Source of the DNA: an uncultured Geobacteraceae bacterium
GTDB taxonomy: Bacteria; Desulfobacterota; Desulfuromonadia; Geobacterales; Pseudopelobacteraceae
Direction: 5' to 3'
Length of the DNA: 58,598 nucleotides
NCBI GenBank assembly: GCA_903925005.1
Contig: CAIYDX010000364.1
Location: 1 to 58,598 of the forward strand
Below the pieces are notes generated by a model, which saw only the letters and a list, made by a program, of their open reading frames with translations, was not told the DNA's origin and did not search any database. Positions 40,864 to 50,365 of the stretch are shown piece after piece. Both the position numbers and the translations under genes were made by a program. Each line of letters opens with the position of its first letter. The first letter of the stretch is position 1.

Positions 40864-43734
40864 TTATACGCACAGCTGGTCAATCTGTTGCAGCAGCTCT
40901 TCAAAATCGAGCGGTTTTGCCGCATAACCGTTAAAGCCGCAGGACAGGAAACGTATCCGATCCTCACTGAAGGCATGCGCCGTCATCGCGATAATCGGCA
41001 CCGCCGCATCGATTCCGGTCTGATCGCCGGAACGGATGATCCGCAGCACTTCGATGCCGTCCATGTCCGGCATGGATATATCGGAGAGGATGATATCGAA
41101 CTGCTGCCACTGTAGCGCTTCAAGCAGTGAAGTGCCATTCTCGACAGCCGTTACACTGTGCCCTCTGCGCTGCAGCATTGCAGCGGTGACGCTTCTTCCA
41201 AGTTCATCGTCGTCCGCAAGCAGTATTTTCCTGGGTACAGCGGGAATTGTCTCTGCACACCAGGCAGTTGCCTGCCGAATCGGCCGGCTGACGGCAACCG
41301 GAAGCGACAGGGTGAAGACGGAACCTTGACCCGGCATGCTCGACAGAGTGATAGTCCCACCCATCATCAACGCCAGCCTGCGGCAGATTGCCAGTCCCAG
41401 GCCGGTACCGGCATGGCGGCGATCGCTGAAGTTTTCCAGTTGGGTAAAGCTGTCGAAGATAGTTTCCTGTTTTTCAGGAGGGATCCCTATGCCGGTATCG
41501 CGAACCGCTATCACTAAAACAACACTATCCTTATGCGTATCGAATGGCGGCTGTTCCCAAGTTATTTCGAGGGAGATCGTACCGTGGTCGGTGAATTTTA
41601 TAGCGTTGGAGAGCAGGTTGGTTATGATCTGGCTCAGCCGATGCTGGTCGCTGGAGATATGGGCGGGGAGGTCTCCGGCCGATTTAAGCGTGAGTGCCAC
41701 CCCTTTATCTACGGCACTGCCGGCAAAAATCTTCACAATTCCCCGGACCATCGAGATCACGGAAAATGATTCTTTGTTCAACTCAAGCTTGCCCGCCTCG
41801 ATCTTGGAGAAATCCAGCACATCGTTAATGACCTGAAGCAGCATTTGAGCGGCGGAGTGACAGTTTTTCAAATATACCTGCTGCTGAGGTACAAGCTCTG
41901 ACTCCGAAAGCAGTTCGATGCTCCCCAGCAAGGCGCTCAAAGGGGTACGGATCTCGTGGCTCATGGTGGCCAGAAAGGCGGTCTTGGCATTGCTGGCAGC
42001 GTCAGCAGCGGCTTTGGCTTTACGCAACTGTTCCTCGGTTTCCATCTGACCGGAAATATCATGAGCAACCCCAATAAACTGCCACTCGTTATTTGCATCT
42101 AAATACCTAGAGCCATTGGCAACAAAATAGCACCATGATCCATCGAAACGTTTAACTCGATAAGGTGGGCTTGTAATATTCTGACAGCCATTCATAATTT
42201 GCATGAGATATTCAGCACAAGGCGATATATCGTCCGGATGTACGAAAAGAGAAAAATTTCTCCCAAGTACTTTTTTTAGAGAGTAGCCAAAATGCCGCTC
42301 CCATGCACGAGACACAAACTGGAATTCCCCTTCAGTGTTAAGTGTAAAAATGACATCGATCGAGTTATCCATATAGGCTTTCAATCTGCCTCTACTCTCC
42401 TTCAATGCACTTTCCGCAGTTTTACGGTCGGTGATATCCCTCCCCACGGCCTGGTATTCAATGACAGATGCCTCGGAAGAATAGACACCTCGGTGAATCC
42501 AGTGCTGCCAGCGGAGCGTCCCGTCAGACATGATTACCTGATGTTCGACATTCACTATAGGCCTGTCGGAAGTAATCTCCTTGAGCTGTTCTAAAACAAT
42601 GGTGAGGTCAGGTTCCGGGATGTGTGGAATATAGTTATGGTTAATAAGCTGGTTGCGTTTCTTTTTGAAGCAGCGAAGGTAGGCTTCATTAACAAAGGTT
42701 AGTCTGCCGTCAGGTCGATAGCGGCAAATCAGATCGGTCTGGTCTTCGACTATTGCCTGATAACGCGACTCGCTCAACTGCAGCTCCGCTTCCGCAATTT
42801 TCCGGTCGGAGATGTCACGAATGAGTGTAACAATATGATTTTGCGATCGCAAAAAGACTGTACTTATTTCAACGCTATAAACCCAGCCCTCTTTGGTCTT
42901 GTGCTCACTCTCAAAACTGGCCACGCCATCTGCAATAAGTTCTTCCAGATGTCGGGCAGTTTCTTCCGTTGACTCGGCTGCATCGAGGTCCGTTATATAA
43001 AGCTGCAGCAATTCTTCTCTGCTGTATCCGGACATCCGACAATAGGTGTCGTTTACATCCATCATTTTTCCCGTCATATCCAGCAACCAGAAACCAAACA
43101 GACCAGTTGCAAGCACGGCCTGATACTGTTCGGCATATTTATTAATATCTTTTTGGGATTGCTGATGAAGTAACATTTCGATCTGCCTGCGTTGACTTAT
43201 ATCCGTCACCACAACCCAACGTTCATCGCTCCGCATCTGGGTCATCTTCAGTTCCGCCCAGAAAAAGGAGCCGTCTTGTCGCGCCAGCCGCATCTCCCAC
43301 TGCCAAGACAATAATGACCCGGATATTTTACTGCGCTCAAGGTAATAGATATCCAGTTCTTCGGGCAAGACGTACTTTGTGAATGGTTTATTTATAAGGG
43401 CAGGCCGTGCCACTCCAAGCAGCGTGGCAATCGTGAGATTGGCTTCCAGGACATTTCCCAGTTTATTAAGTGTCAGATAACCGACCGGCGCCATATCAAA
43501 TAATTCGAAGTAGCGCCTGTGTGACTCATCAAGTTCATCATGGGTCCGAAGTAATTCGTCGTTTTGCTGCTCCAGCTCTATCTGATGCATTTGCAATTCG
43601 TGATGGAGGCGATTCATAGCCATAAGCGACAACTCTTTAGATGTCGTAGCGTTATACGCCCCGATTATCGTTTTGGCTCGCTGCCGGAGCCTCTTGCCTG
43701 ATTCACCCTTCATGACCTTGCCCCTTCTTGACAT
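40864..43734 (-). CDS. Hybrid multi-PAS sensor histidine kinase with C-terminal receiver
   Basis: About 956 aa, soluble. The N-terminal helix (NRLHHELQMHQIELEQQNDEL) matches that of the PocR kinase at 12.7-15.6 kb. Four PAS domains follow (each ending in a DIS or DIT segment), then HisKA FLATMSHEIRTPLSALLG, HATPase (NLLSNAIKF, DTGIGIPPE, GTGLGLAICRRL) and a receiver (ILLADDDELGRS; Asp in ILSDISMPDMDG). The receiver at the end suggests a phosphorelay needing an HPt protein, which is not nearby. The start is uncertain: ATG 43734 (GAGGA, 8 nt), ATG 43713 (AAGGGG) or ATG 43788 (no site). It follows the NtrC-type gene. Confidence 0.9.
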   Translation of the reverse strand: MSRRGKVMKGESGKRLRQRAKTIIGAYNATTSKELSLMAMNRLHHELQMHQIELEQQNDELLRTHDELDESHRRYFELFDMAPVGYLTLNKLGNVLEANLTIATLLGVARPALINKPFTKYVLPEELDIYYLERSKISGSLLSWQWEMRLARQDGSFFWAELKMTQMRSDERWVVVTDISQRRQIEMLLHQQSQKDINKYAEQYQAVLATGLFGFWLLDMTGKMMDVNDTYCRMSGYSREELLQLYITDLDAAESTEETARHLEELIADGVASFESEHKTKEGWVYSVEISTVFLRSQNHIVTLIRDISDRKIAEAELQLSESRYQAIVEDQTDLICRYRPDGRLTFVNEAYLRCFKKKRNQLINHNYIPHIPEPDLTIVLEQLKEITSDRPIVNVEHQVIMSDGTLRWQHWIHRGVYSSEASVIEYQAVGRDITDRKTAESALKESRGRLKAYMDNSIDVIFTLNTEGEFQFVSRAWERHFGYSLKKVLGRNFSLFVHPDDISPCAEYLMQIMNGCQNITSPPYRVKRFDGSWCYFVANGSRYLDANNEWQFIGVAHDISGQMETEEQLRKAKAAADAASNAKTAFLATMSHEIRTPLSALLGSIELLSESELVPQQQVYLKNCHSAAQMLLQVINDVLDFSKIEAGKLELNKESFSVISMVRGIVKIFAGSAVDKGVALTLKSAGDLPAHISSDQHRLSQIITNLLSNAIKFTDHGTISLEITWEQPPFDTHKDSVVLVIAVRDTGIGIPPEKQETIFDSFTQLENFSDRRHAGTGLGLAICRRLALMMGGTITLSSMPGQGSVFTLSLPVAVSRPIRQATAWCAETIPAVPRKILLADDDELGRSVTAAMLQRRGHSVTAVENGTSLLEALQWQQFDIILSDISMPDMDGIEVLRIIRSGDQTGIDAAVPIIAMTAHAFSEDRIRFLSCGFNGYAAKPLDFEELLQQIDQLCV

Positions 43735-43804
43735 GTTGTCCGTCCTCAGCACGGCATCCTCTGCTCCGAAGTTGTCCTTGCGTGTCATTCATCATCGCTA
43801 ACCG

Positions 43805-45283
43805 TTACATCTCAAAAAGATGTCCATTTGTCGGCGCATCTGATTTCCTGCTTTTTGTGGATGTTCCAACCGATTTCTTACGGTTGGATAAGGTCTGCCG
43901 CGATATGCCGAGCATGGCCGAAGCCACGTTGAAGGCGCCTGCCGAACGGCGCAGCGCTTCTTCAATAAGATATTCCTCAACCTCATCAAAGGTCGGAAAA
44001 TGCCCGAACAGTGAATCGATGGAGTGCCCCGACAAATCGACGGATGACGCCGAGTCAGGTACTACTGCGCTCTCACCTTTGTAGCCTCCGAAAGAGAGAG
44101 CGCTCAGCTCTCCCCCCTTATGGCGGGCCACGGCATCGTATACCATCGCTTTCAGTTCGCGAACATTCCCCGGAAATCGCCATCCGAGCAGATGTGAAAC
44201 GGCGCTCGTCGCTACGGAAGGAGAATCCTTGTGATAGGCTAACGCCGCCTCGGGGATAAAATGGGCAAGCAGCAGTGGGATATCCTCACAGCGGTCTCGA
44301 AGCGAAGGGATATGGATCTCGTGAGTGCAGAGCCGATAGTAAAGATCACGGCGGAACAGTTTTTCAGCTACACGTTCGGGCAGGTTCTGATTGGTTACCG
44401 CTACGATGCGTGCCGTGGTTTTTTTGAGGGTATCGGAGCCGACCGGATAATATTCACCCTCCTGTAACAGCCTGAGCAGCTTGATCTGTGAGCGTTCCTC
44501 CAGATCGCCGATTTCGTCCAGAAAGAGAGTGCCGCCGGCAGCACGGGCAATTAGCCCGTCACGGGCCTGGTCCGCGCCGGTGAAGGCTCCTTTTTTGTGA
44601 CCGAAAAGGGTATCCGAGAAGGTTGCGTCATCCAGTCCGGCGACATTTACGGTGACGAATTCGCCACCTACCCCGCTCAAACGATGTACCGCCAGGGCCA
44701 TAAGCTCTTTTCCCACCCCGGTTTCGCCGGTTATCAGAATCGGCAGCGCCGAGCAGGCAATTACCTCGGTGTACTGGAACAGCGCCCGCATCTTGCTGCT
44801 GCGGGTTTTGATCGCTTCGAAGGCTGCCGGATGGTCAAGCGAATCCTCAAGCATTCGCCGTTTGAGCGAGAACAGCTCCCCCTGCATGGCATTGATTCTG
44901 AGGACATTGTTGACACAGGCGATGAGCCTGTTCGGCTCGACCGGTTTGTTCAGATAATCGAGCGCGCCGAGTTTCATGCACTCCACGGCCCCGTCCAATC
45001 CATTGGCGCCGGATATGACCACCGTCTGAATACCAGGGTAATCGCTCCGAACAACTTTTAGCAGATCATGACCGGACAGATGCGGCATAAGCAGATCCAG
45101 CAGCAGCAGTGCCGCGCCATGCTCCTTCAGAAACGGTAGTACCAGGCGGCTGTCCGAAATACACTGCACGTTTGTTACGCCTGCTTCCCGCAGCGTGAGC
45201 GCCATCATGCGGCAACAGGTTTCATCGTCGTCGACAAGGAGAACAGGAAGATGTGATGTCGAAGAATCAAGCATTGATTTCAC
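43805..45283 (-). CDS. NtrC-type sigma-54-dependent response regulator
   Basis: 492 aa. Receiver with VLLVDDDETCCR and Asp63 (LLLDLLMPHLSG), AAA+ domain with ITGETGVGKELMALAVH, GHKKGAFTGAD (sigma-54 contact) and LFLDEIGDLEE, the R-finger segment DLYYRL, and a C-terminal Fis-like helix-turn-helix (NVASAMLGISRQTLSNRKK). Unlike the regulator at 0.3-2.0 kb it has no PAS insert. It lies 24 bp after the small kinase that is its likely partner and just before the hybrid PAS kinase. Targets unknown. Confidence 0.93.
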   Translation of the reverse strand: MKSMLDSSTSHLPVLLVDDDETCCRMMALTLREAGVTNVQCISDSRLVLPFLKEHGAALLLLDLLMPHLSGHDLLKVVRSDYPGIQTVVISGANGLDGAVECMKLGALDYLNKPVEPNRLIACVNNVLRINAMQGELFSLKRRMLEDSLDHPAAFEAIKTRSSKMRALFQYTEVIACSALPILITGETGVGKELMALAVHRLSGVGGEFVTVNVAGLDDATFSDTLFGHKKGAFTGADQARDGLIARAAGGTLFLDEIGDLEERSQIKLLRLLQEGEYYPVGSDTLKKTTARIVAVTNQNLPERVAEKLFRRDLYYRLCTHEIHIPSLRDRCEDIPLLLAHFIPEAALAYHKDSPSVATSAVSHLLGWRFPGNVRELKAMVYDAVARHKGGELSALSFGGYKGESAVVPDSASSVDLSGHSIDSLFGHFPTFDEVEEYLIEEALRRSAGAFNVASAMLGISRQTLSNRKKSVGTSTKSRKSDAPTNGHLFEM

Positions 45284-45307
45284 ACTCCGATAACAATCTC
45301 ATGCGCT

Positions 45308-46120
45308 TCATTTAACTGGCAGAGAGACAAATACGGCCGTTCCTTTGCCAGGCTCGGATTCGACTGACAATGTTCCCCGGTGATTGATGACAATCCGGTC
45401 GGCAACGGTCAGGCCGAGCCCGATACAGCCATGCTCGGGCCAGGCAGTGAAAAACGGTTCGTACATTCGAGTGAATATTTTCGGGGCTATGCCGACCCCT
45501 TCGTCCCGTACGCAGATTCGGACGCAGCCGTCGTCATGGTTGCTTGAGGCGGAAATTACAACCCCGCGGGATCTTTCCGGAAGCGAGAGGAATGCATTGA
45601 TTGTCAGATTGAGTATGACTTGCGAGATCTGCAGGGCGTTGCCCGGAACCGGGGGAAGGTCGTTTTCAAGAGTCAATCGGAAAGAATTTGTATATCTGGT
45701 AATCTCATGCTTAACCATCGCGATGCAGTGCGGAATCAACCAGTTTATATCAACGTCGCTATCTCCTCCGACAGCTCCGCTCCCGGACAATTCGGATAAT
45801 GAGGAGACCAATCGATTGAGCTTGAGCGCCGAATCACTGATGCCCTGAACGACCTGTGGAATGGCATCCAGTGTATCGAACAACTCCAGCCGGGATCCGG
45901 GTTGGAGCCATTCTTGGTCGACAGTTGAATCGTCAAAGCGGTTGTTGATATCCTGAACATATCCGCAGAGGAGTCTGCTCGCCATATGAATTGAATTGAT
46001 GGGATTTTTAAAGGAGTGGCAGAAACCACCTAAAAAGAGGGCTTGATTGTTGGCCTGGTTAATTCTCAGCAGTCGCTCGAACGGATGCGCGCAAAGATAT
46101 GATTCACTGGCAAGGGTCAT
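45308..46120 (-). CDS. Small sensor-less histidine kinase
   Basis: About 270 aa. The phospho-acceptor box is unusual: LGGFCHSFKNPINSIH, where most kinases have AHEIRNPL or AHQWRQPL. HATPase follows with NLTINAFLSL, DEGVGIAPK, IGLGLTVADRI and a C-terminal GTAVFVSLPV. No sensor or membrane domain precedes the box (about 50 aa only). It is a natural partner for the NtrC-type regulator 24 bp downstream. Start taken at ATG 46120; a TTG eight codons upstream is also open, and neither has a good ribosome site. Confidence 0.83.
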   Translation of the reverse strand: MTLASESYLCAHPFERLLRINQANNQALFLGGFCHSFKNPINSIHMASRLLCGYVQDINNRFDDSTVDQEWLQPGSRLELFDTLDAIPQVVQGISDSALKLNRLVSSLSELSGSGAVGGDSDVDINWLIPHCIAMVKHEITRYTNSFRLTLENDLPPVPGNALQISQVILNLTINAFLSLPERSRGVVISASSNHDDGCVRICVRDEGVGIAPKIFTRMYEPFFTAWPEHGCIGLGLTVADRIVINHRGTLSVESEPGKGTAVFVSLPVK

Positions 46121-46243
46121 TTGGCACGTACTTTCAAGTTTCAACTAATTAAAGGAAATTTCCCAGATTAGCGGAATGCTTAAAAGCAGTTTAATACAAA
46201 AAATGGTTTGGTCAACTTGATGATGTTATTTTTTTAACTGAGC

Positions 46244-46328
46244 AGGGGCGAAGCAAGGTTTACCTGCTTCGCCCGCCTTTGATCTCCGTGGCTAAGGGCG
46301 AAACAGGTTAAACTCTTGCTTCGCCCCT
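46244..46328. repeat. REP/MITE-like palindromic element
   Basis: AGGGGCGAAGCAAG (46244-46257) and CTTGCTTCGCCCCT (46315-46328) are perfect 14-bp inverted ends. An inner pair, CCTGCTTCGCCC with GGGCGAAACAGG, continues the stem. A diverged inverted copy is at 23,697-23,781 and a related-end palindrome at 11,080-11,167. Confidence 0.7.
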
Positions 46329-46382
46329 ACATGAATAAACGGTATATTTACAATTACCAGATCCCTTAGCGGGTGATTGGTG

Positions 46383-46700
46383 CTAATCCTGTCTCTTTTT
46401 GCTTTTACCCGAAGCCTTGGCCGGCGCGGCCTTATCAGCAGACGTACGCCGATATCCGCAGCTGCGGGGGAGCCAGCGGAGGGTCTGTACCAATTTCTGA
46501 GTCAATTTTATGCAGCTTGGGTTAATTTCGAAACGGCGCTCGAAAATCTTGCACTGACGGCTGACAACATCAAGAAAGCGGCAGGCGGTCTGGGTGTAGA
46601 AGATGTTGCCCCGTTCGTCTTCGATTTTTTCAAAGCAGCAGCGCCCACACTGCAGACAGCGGCTGTCCCAGTCAAGATCTTCGGAAGGATAATCGGGCAT
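46383..46700 (-). CDS. YkgJ-like cysteine-cluster protein
   Basis: 105 aa. Cysteines 15, 18, 21 and 22 form the CxxCGxCC signature of the YkgJ/UPF0153 family (PF03692), followed by further cysteines in TACRFL, RQCKIF and PSCIKL. These proteins are thought to bind zinc or iron; no reaction is established. The C-terminus is a basic Lys/Ala tail. It begins 2 bp after the S1-domain protein stop, so the two are co-transcribed. AGAGGA lies about 13 nt before the ATG. Confidence 0.85.
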   Translation of the reverse strand: MPDYPSEDLDWDSRCLQCGRCCFEKIEDERGNIFYTQTACRFLDVVSRQCKIFERRFEINPSCIKLTQKLVQTLRWLPRSCGYRRTSADKAAPAKASGKSKKRQD

Positions 46701-46702
46701 CG

Positions 46703-47938
46703 TTATTTTTTATTCCTCTGCGTCCTTCGCACCATGTCACCAAGAGTTCCCATCCCTTTCGGCCCATCGTCCGACTGACGTCGAAATTCGGTAAGCGTGG
46801 CCTCTTCCTCCGCGGCGGCGCGAGCCGGACCGGCTAGAGCCAGAGAGATGCGGCGATTGGCGCGGTCGATGCTGTCGATCTTAATTTCGATCTGTTCCCC
46901 CTCTTTGACCACTTCACGGGGGTGGTTGATCCGCTTGCCGGAACCAAGTTTAGAAATGTGCAGCAATCCGTCAACTCCGTCGCCTAAGGTGACAAACGCA
47001 CCGAATGTATCCAGACGGGCAACCGTTCCGGTATGGAACGAACCTTCCGGAAACTTGTCCGGCACCTGCTCCCACGGATCGGCCAGGGTATCCTTGATGC
47101 TGAGCGAAATTCGTTCCTTTTCCTTATCTATCGATTTGATCGCAACTTTCAGCTGTTGACCGACGCTCAGAACCTCGCGAACATCTTTTACCCGGCTCCA
47201 GCCGATCTCGGAGACCGGAAGCAGCCCTTCCAGCCCCCCTATATCGACAAAGGCGCCATAATCCTGGAGCGAAGTAACGGTACCGGTAACCGTCATCCCT
47301 TCTGCTATGCCGGCATGCGCTTCCTCTTTCAGCCGTTGTTGTTCCTCCTCCAGCAGGGCACGGCGGGATACGATGATGTTGCGGCCGTTTTCAGCGTATT
47401 CGCTGATCTGAAACGTCAGGCGTGTGCCGATCAATGCCTCTGGGTTGTCAACCCGCCGGAGCGCAATCTGGGAATACGGGCAGAAAGCGCGGGCCGTCCC
47501 GCCAAATTTGATTTCATACCCCCCCTTGATCTCTTTCTCTACCACCCCTTCCACCGGCACCCTTGCCTGCCAGGCCTGCTCAAGCTGAGCACTCCCCCCA
47601 CCGGAAACCGTACCGCCGATTCTGGTCGTGAAGCGCATCTCACCATGGCTGGAAGAGAGGAAATATGCGGAGATTGAGTCACCTTCCGCGACGGTGAGGT
47701 TGCCGTCAATATGCAGGAACTCCTTCCGTTCAATGACCCCCTCCCCTTTTTGACCGGTATCCATGAAAATCCATTCGTTACCAATCTTCAGCACTTTCCC
47801 GGTCAGCTTCTGCCCTGGTTCCAGCCAGCGTTTACTCTGTTTGGAGCTCTCCTCAAACAGCGCGACAAAACTTTCATCTTCGGTCTCTTCAGTTTCCCCA
47901 ACTATTTCGTCATCATCAATATCATGCTTGCTTTTCAT
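46703..47938 (-). CDS. S1-domain RNA-binding protein (ribosomal S1-like)
   Basis: 411 aa. Four S1 (OB-fold) repeats: about 40-105 (LTGKVLKIGNEWIFMDTG), 125-195 (degenerate), 210-282 (VTGTVTSLQDYGAFVDIGG and GLLPVSEIGW) and 300-370 (HTGTVARLDTFGAFVTLGDG and GLLHISKLG). The acidic N-terminus (EIVGETEETEDE) and Arg/Lys-rich end suggest a soluble RNA-binding protein. It is shorter than six-repeat ribosomal S1 and is probably a paralogue that modulates translation or RNA turnover. GAGGAG lies before the ATG; divergent from htpG. Confidence 0.9.
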   Translation of the reverse strand: MKSKHDIDDDEIVGETEETEDESFVALFEESSKQSKRWLEPGQKLTGKVLKIGNEWIFMDTGQKGEGVIERKEFLHIDGNLTVAEGDSISAYFLSSSHGEMRFTTRIGGTVSGGGSAQLEQAWQARVPVEGVVEKEIKGGYEIKFGGTARAFCPYSQIALRRVDNPEALIGTRLTFQISEYAENGRNIIVSRRALLEEEQQRLKEEAHAGIAEGMTVTGTVTSLQDYGAFVDIGGLEGLLPVSEIGWSRVKDVREVLSVGQQLKVAIKSIDKEKERISLSIKDTLADPWEQVPDKFPEGSFHTGTVARLDTFGAFVTLGDGVDGLLHISKLGSGKRINHPREVVKEGEQIEIKIDSIDRANRRISLALAGPARAAAEEEATLTEFRRQSDDGPKGMGTLGDMVRRTQRNKK

Positions 47939-48194
47939 CTGGTTATCGCTCCTCTGGATTAAATATGTATTTATATATCCGTGTAAATCCGCTTAAATCA
48001 TTAGTGACTGTTGCTGCGCATCTTGCAGCTTACAGTCATTTAGTTGTCTCATCAGATTTGATCCGCGTTCTATTGCATTCAGCTTTTTCTGATTTCAGCC
48101 TGTCCGGTCGTGACTATATCACAACTGGCTTGATAATCAATTACGTATAAATTACTCCCGGTTTTTCCAGAATCTGTTTTTTACTAACTCCCCC

Positions 48195-48218
48195 CTTGAA
48201 AACCTGACGCAGTATGAT
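48195..48218 (+). promoter_or_regulatory. Candidate heat-shock promoter of htpG in a 330-bp divergent region
   Basis: CTTGAAA at 48195-48201 equals the sigma-32 -35 consensus; TATGAT at 48213-48218 lies 11 bp further, within the heat-shock spacing but a poor match to CCCATNT. The rest of 47,939-48,268 is AT-rich and shows no gene; the S1 gene promoter on the other strand was not found. Confidence 0.4.
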
Positions 48219-48268
48219 TATGTTTCCGCTATCAACATTCCATCATGACCTAAGGAGACGCAACAGTT

Positions 48269-50203
48269 ATGTCCAAAACCACCAAGCAGTTCCAGACCGA
48301 AGTTCAGCAATTGCTGGATCTGGTGATCCACTCCCTCTATTCCAACAAAGATATATTCCTGCGCGAACTGATTTCCAACGCTTCCGACGCTATCGACAAA
48401 GTACGCTTTGAATCACATTCAAACGAATCGCTTCTGGAGGGAAACAGCGACTGGAAAATCAAGCTGATCCCGAACAAGGAAGCCGGCACGCTGGTAATCC
48501 GCGACAACGGTATCGGCATGAACATGGCCGAAGTTGAAGAGAACATCGGCACCATCGCCCGTTCCGGCACCAAGGCGTTCATGCAGTCGCTGAAGGAAAA
48601 GGCCGACAGTAATAATCCCGAGCTGATCGGTCAGTTCGGCGTCGGCTTCTATGCCTCGTTCATGGTTGCGGATCGTGTAGTACTCGAAACGCGTAAAGGG
48701 GGAGCAGCGGCGGACGGCTGCCGCTGGGAATCTTCCGGCGACGGCAGTTATACGGTCGAAGAGTGCAGCCGCGAACTGCGCGGCACCGAAATTACTCTGC
48801 ATCTCAAGGAAGAGTTCAAACAGTACCTGGACGAATGGAAAATCCGCTCGATCGTCAAAAAATACTCCGACTACATCCAGTATCCGGTCGTTATGGATGT
48901 CACCCGGACAGAAACCCCCAAGGGTGTCGATGGCGAAGAGATCGAAGGCGCCGGCACTATTGAAAAGACCGAAGAGCAGACCCTTAACTCGATGAAAGCG
49001 ATCTGGACCCGCGCCAAGAGCGATGTCACCGAAGAGGAATACACCGAGTTCTACAAGCATGTTTCCCACGATTACGACGCACCGTTTAAAACCATTCATT
49101 TCTCGGCCGAAGGGGTCAGCGAATTCAAGGCGCTGCTCTATCTGCCGGCCAAGAAACCGTTCGACATGTTTATGAATGATCGCAAAAAGGGGCTTCAGCT
49201 CTATGTCCGCCGCGTTTTCATCAGCGACAAATGCGAAGAGCTGATTCCGGACTACCTCCGTTTTGTTAAAGGGGTTGTCGATTCTTCCGATCTGCCATTG
49301 AATGTTTCTCGTGAAATCCTTCAGGAAGATGTCCAGATCAAGCGGATTCAAAAGAGTCTTGTCGGTAAAATTCTTTCGACACTTTCAGAAGTTAAAGAGC
49401 AGAACTTCGATGAATACGTTACGTTCTGGAAGGAGTTCGGGCAGGTCATCAAAGAGGGGATGCACTTTGACTATGCCAACAAGGAAAAGCTGCAGGAGCT
49501 GATCCTGTTTGAAAGCACCGCCACCGAAACAGGCTCTTTTGTTTCGCTGAAGGATTATGCCGCCCGAATGCCTGAAGGTCAGAAAGATATCTATTACATA
49601 ACCGGCGCCAGCCGCGAAACTCTGGAGCAGTCCCCTCACCTTGAAGCGTTCCGCGCCAAGGGGTACGAAGTCCTTTTCCTTACCGATCCTGTCGATGAGT
49701 GGGTTGTCCAGTCGCTGACCGAATACAATGAAAAAGCGCTCAAAGCGGTTGATCGCGGCGATATCAGCCTGGACAGCGAAGAAGAGAAAAAGGAAAAGGA
49801 AAAGAAACGCGAAGAGGCACAGAAAGAGTTCAGCGATCTTATTTCCATGATGAGCGACCGCCTGAAAGACAAGGTCAAGGAGGTTCGTTTCTCGAACCGC
49901 CTTACCGACAGCGCCTGCTGTCTGGTGGCCGATGAATTCGGCATGAACGCAAACATGGAGCGGATCATGAAGGCGATGAACCAGGCGGTTCCGGAATCAA
50001 AGCGTATCCTGGAACTGAACCCCAATCACGCCATCCTGAAAGCGATGGCTTCGATCCACCAAAAAGATGCCTCGGCAGCAGCGCTGGCCGATTATGCCGA
50101 CCTGCTCTACGACCAGGCACTTTTGACCGAAGGCTCCACCATCAAAGACCCGCTACGTTTCACGAAGCTGGTAAGCGATCTGATGGTCAAGGCCGCCCAG
50201 TAG
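48269..50203 (+). CDS. htpG: Molecular chaperone HtpG (Hsp90)
   Basis: ATP-driven homodimeric chaperone of the cytosol, 644 aa, normal length. The N-terminal GHKL ATPase has [21 protein letters not shown] and [17 protein letters not shown]; the middle domain has [21 protein letters not shown] and LNVSREILQ with the catalytic Arg; and the C-terminal dimerisation domain ends near [12 protein letters not shown] charged linker ([18 protein letters not shown]) lies about residue 510. AAGGAG is about 12 nt before the ATG. Followed by a strong terminator. Confidence 0.98.
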   Translation: MSKTTKQFQTEVQQLLDLVIHSLYSNKDIFLRELISNASDAIDKVRFESHSNESLLEGNSDWKIKLIPNKEAGTLVIRDNGIGMNMAEVEENIGTIARSGTKAFMQSLKEKADSNNPELIGQFGVGFYASFMVADRVVLETRKGGAAADGCRWESSGDGSYTVEECSRELRGTEITLHLKEEFKQYLDEWKIRSIVKKYSDYIQYPVVMDVTRTETPKGVDGEEIEGAGTIEKTEEQTLNSMKAIWTRAKSDVTEEEYTEFYKHVSHDYDAPFKTIHFSAEGVSEFKALLYLPAKKPFDMFMNDRKKGLQLYVRRVFISDKCEELIPDYLRFVKGVVDSSDLPLNVSREILQEDVQIKRIQKSLVGKILSTLSEVKEQNFDEYVTFWKEFGQVIKEGMHFDYANKEKLQELILFESTATETGSFVSLKDYAARMPEGQKDIYYITGASRETLEQSPHLEAFRAKGYEVLFLTDPVDEWVVQSLTEYNEKALKAVDRGDISLDSEEEKKEKEKKREEAQKEFSDLISMMSDRLKDKVKEVRFSNRLTDSACCLVADEFGMNANMERIMKAMNQAVPESKRILELNPNHAILKAMASIHQKDASAAALADYADLLYDQALLTEGSTIKDPLRFTKLVSDLMVKAAQ

Positions 50204-50230
50204 CAATTTTAACTGACAGGTTACCAATCA

Positions 50231-50265
50231 ACGGCCTCCGGACATGTAATATTTCCGGAGGCCGT
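50231..50265 (+). terminator. Rho-independent terminator of htpG
   Basis: Perfect 12-bp stem ACGGCCTCCGGA (50231-50242) with TCCGGAGGCCGT (50254-50265), 11-nt loop, followed by TCTGTTTT. It lies 27 bp past the htpG stop. Confidence 0.9.
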
Positions 50266-50365
50266 TCTGTTTTCGATTGACAGATTGACTGTAGAATGTT
50301 CCTAATACGCATTATCTCTCTCCTGCAGACAACTGAACGGTAAACATCAGAGACGGAGGAATTGC

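Noticed and set aside
48419-49351. Open frame of 310 codons antisense to htpG
   Set aside because: HtpG is unambiguous on the other strand; the antisense frame shows no domain.
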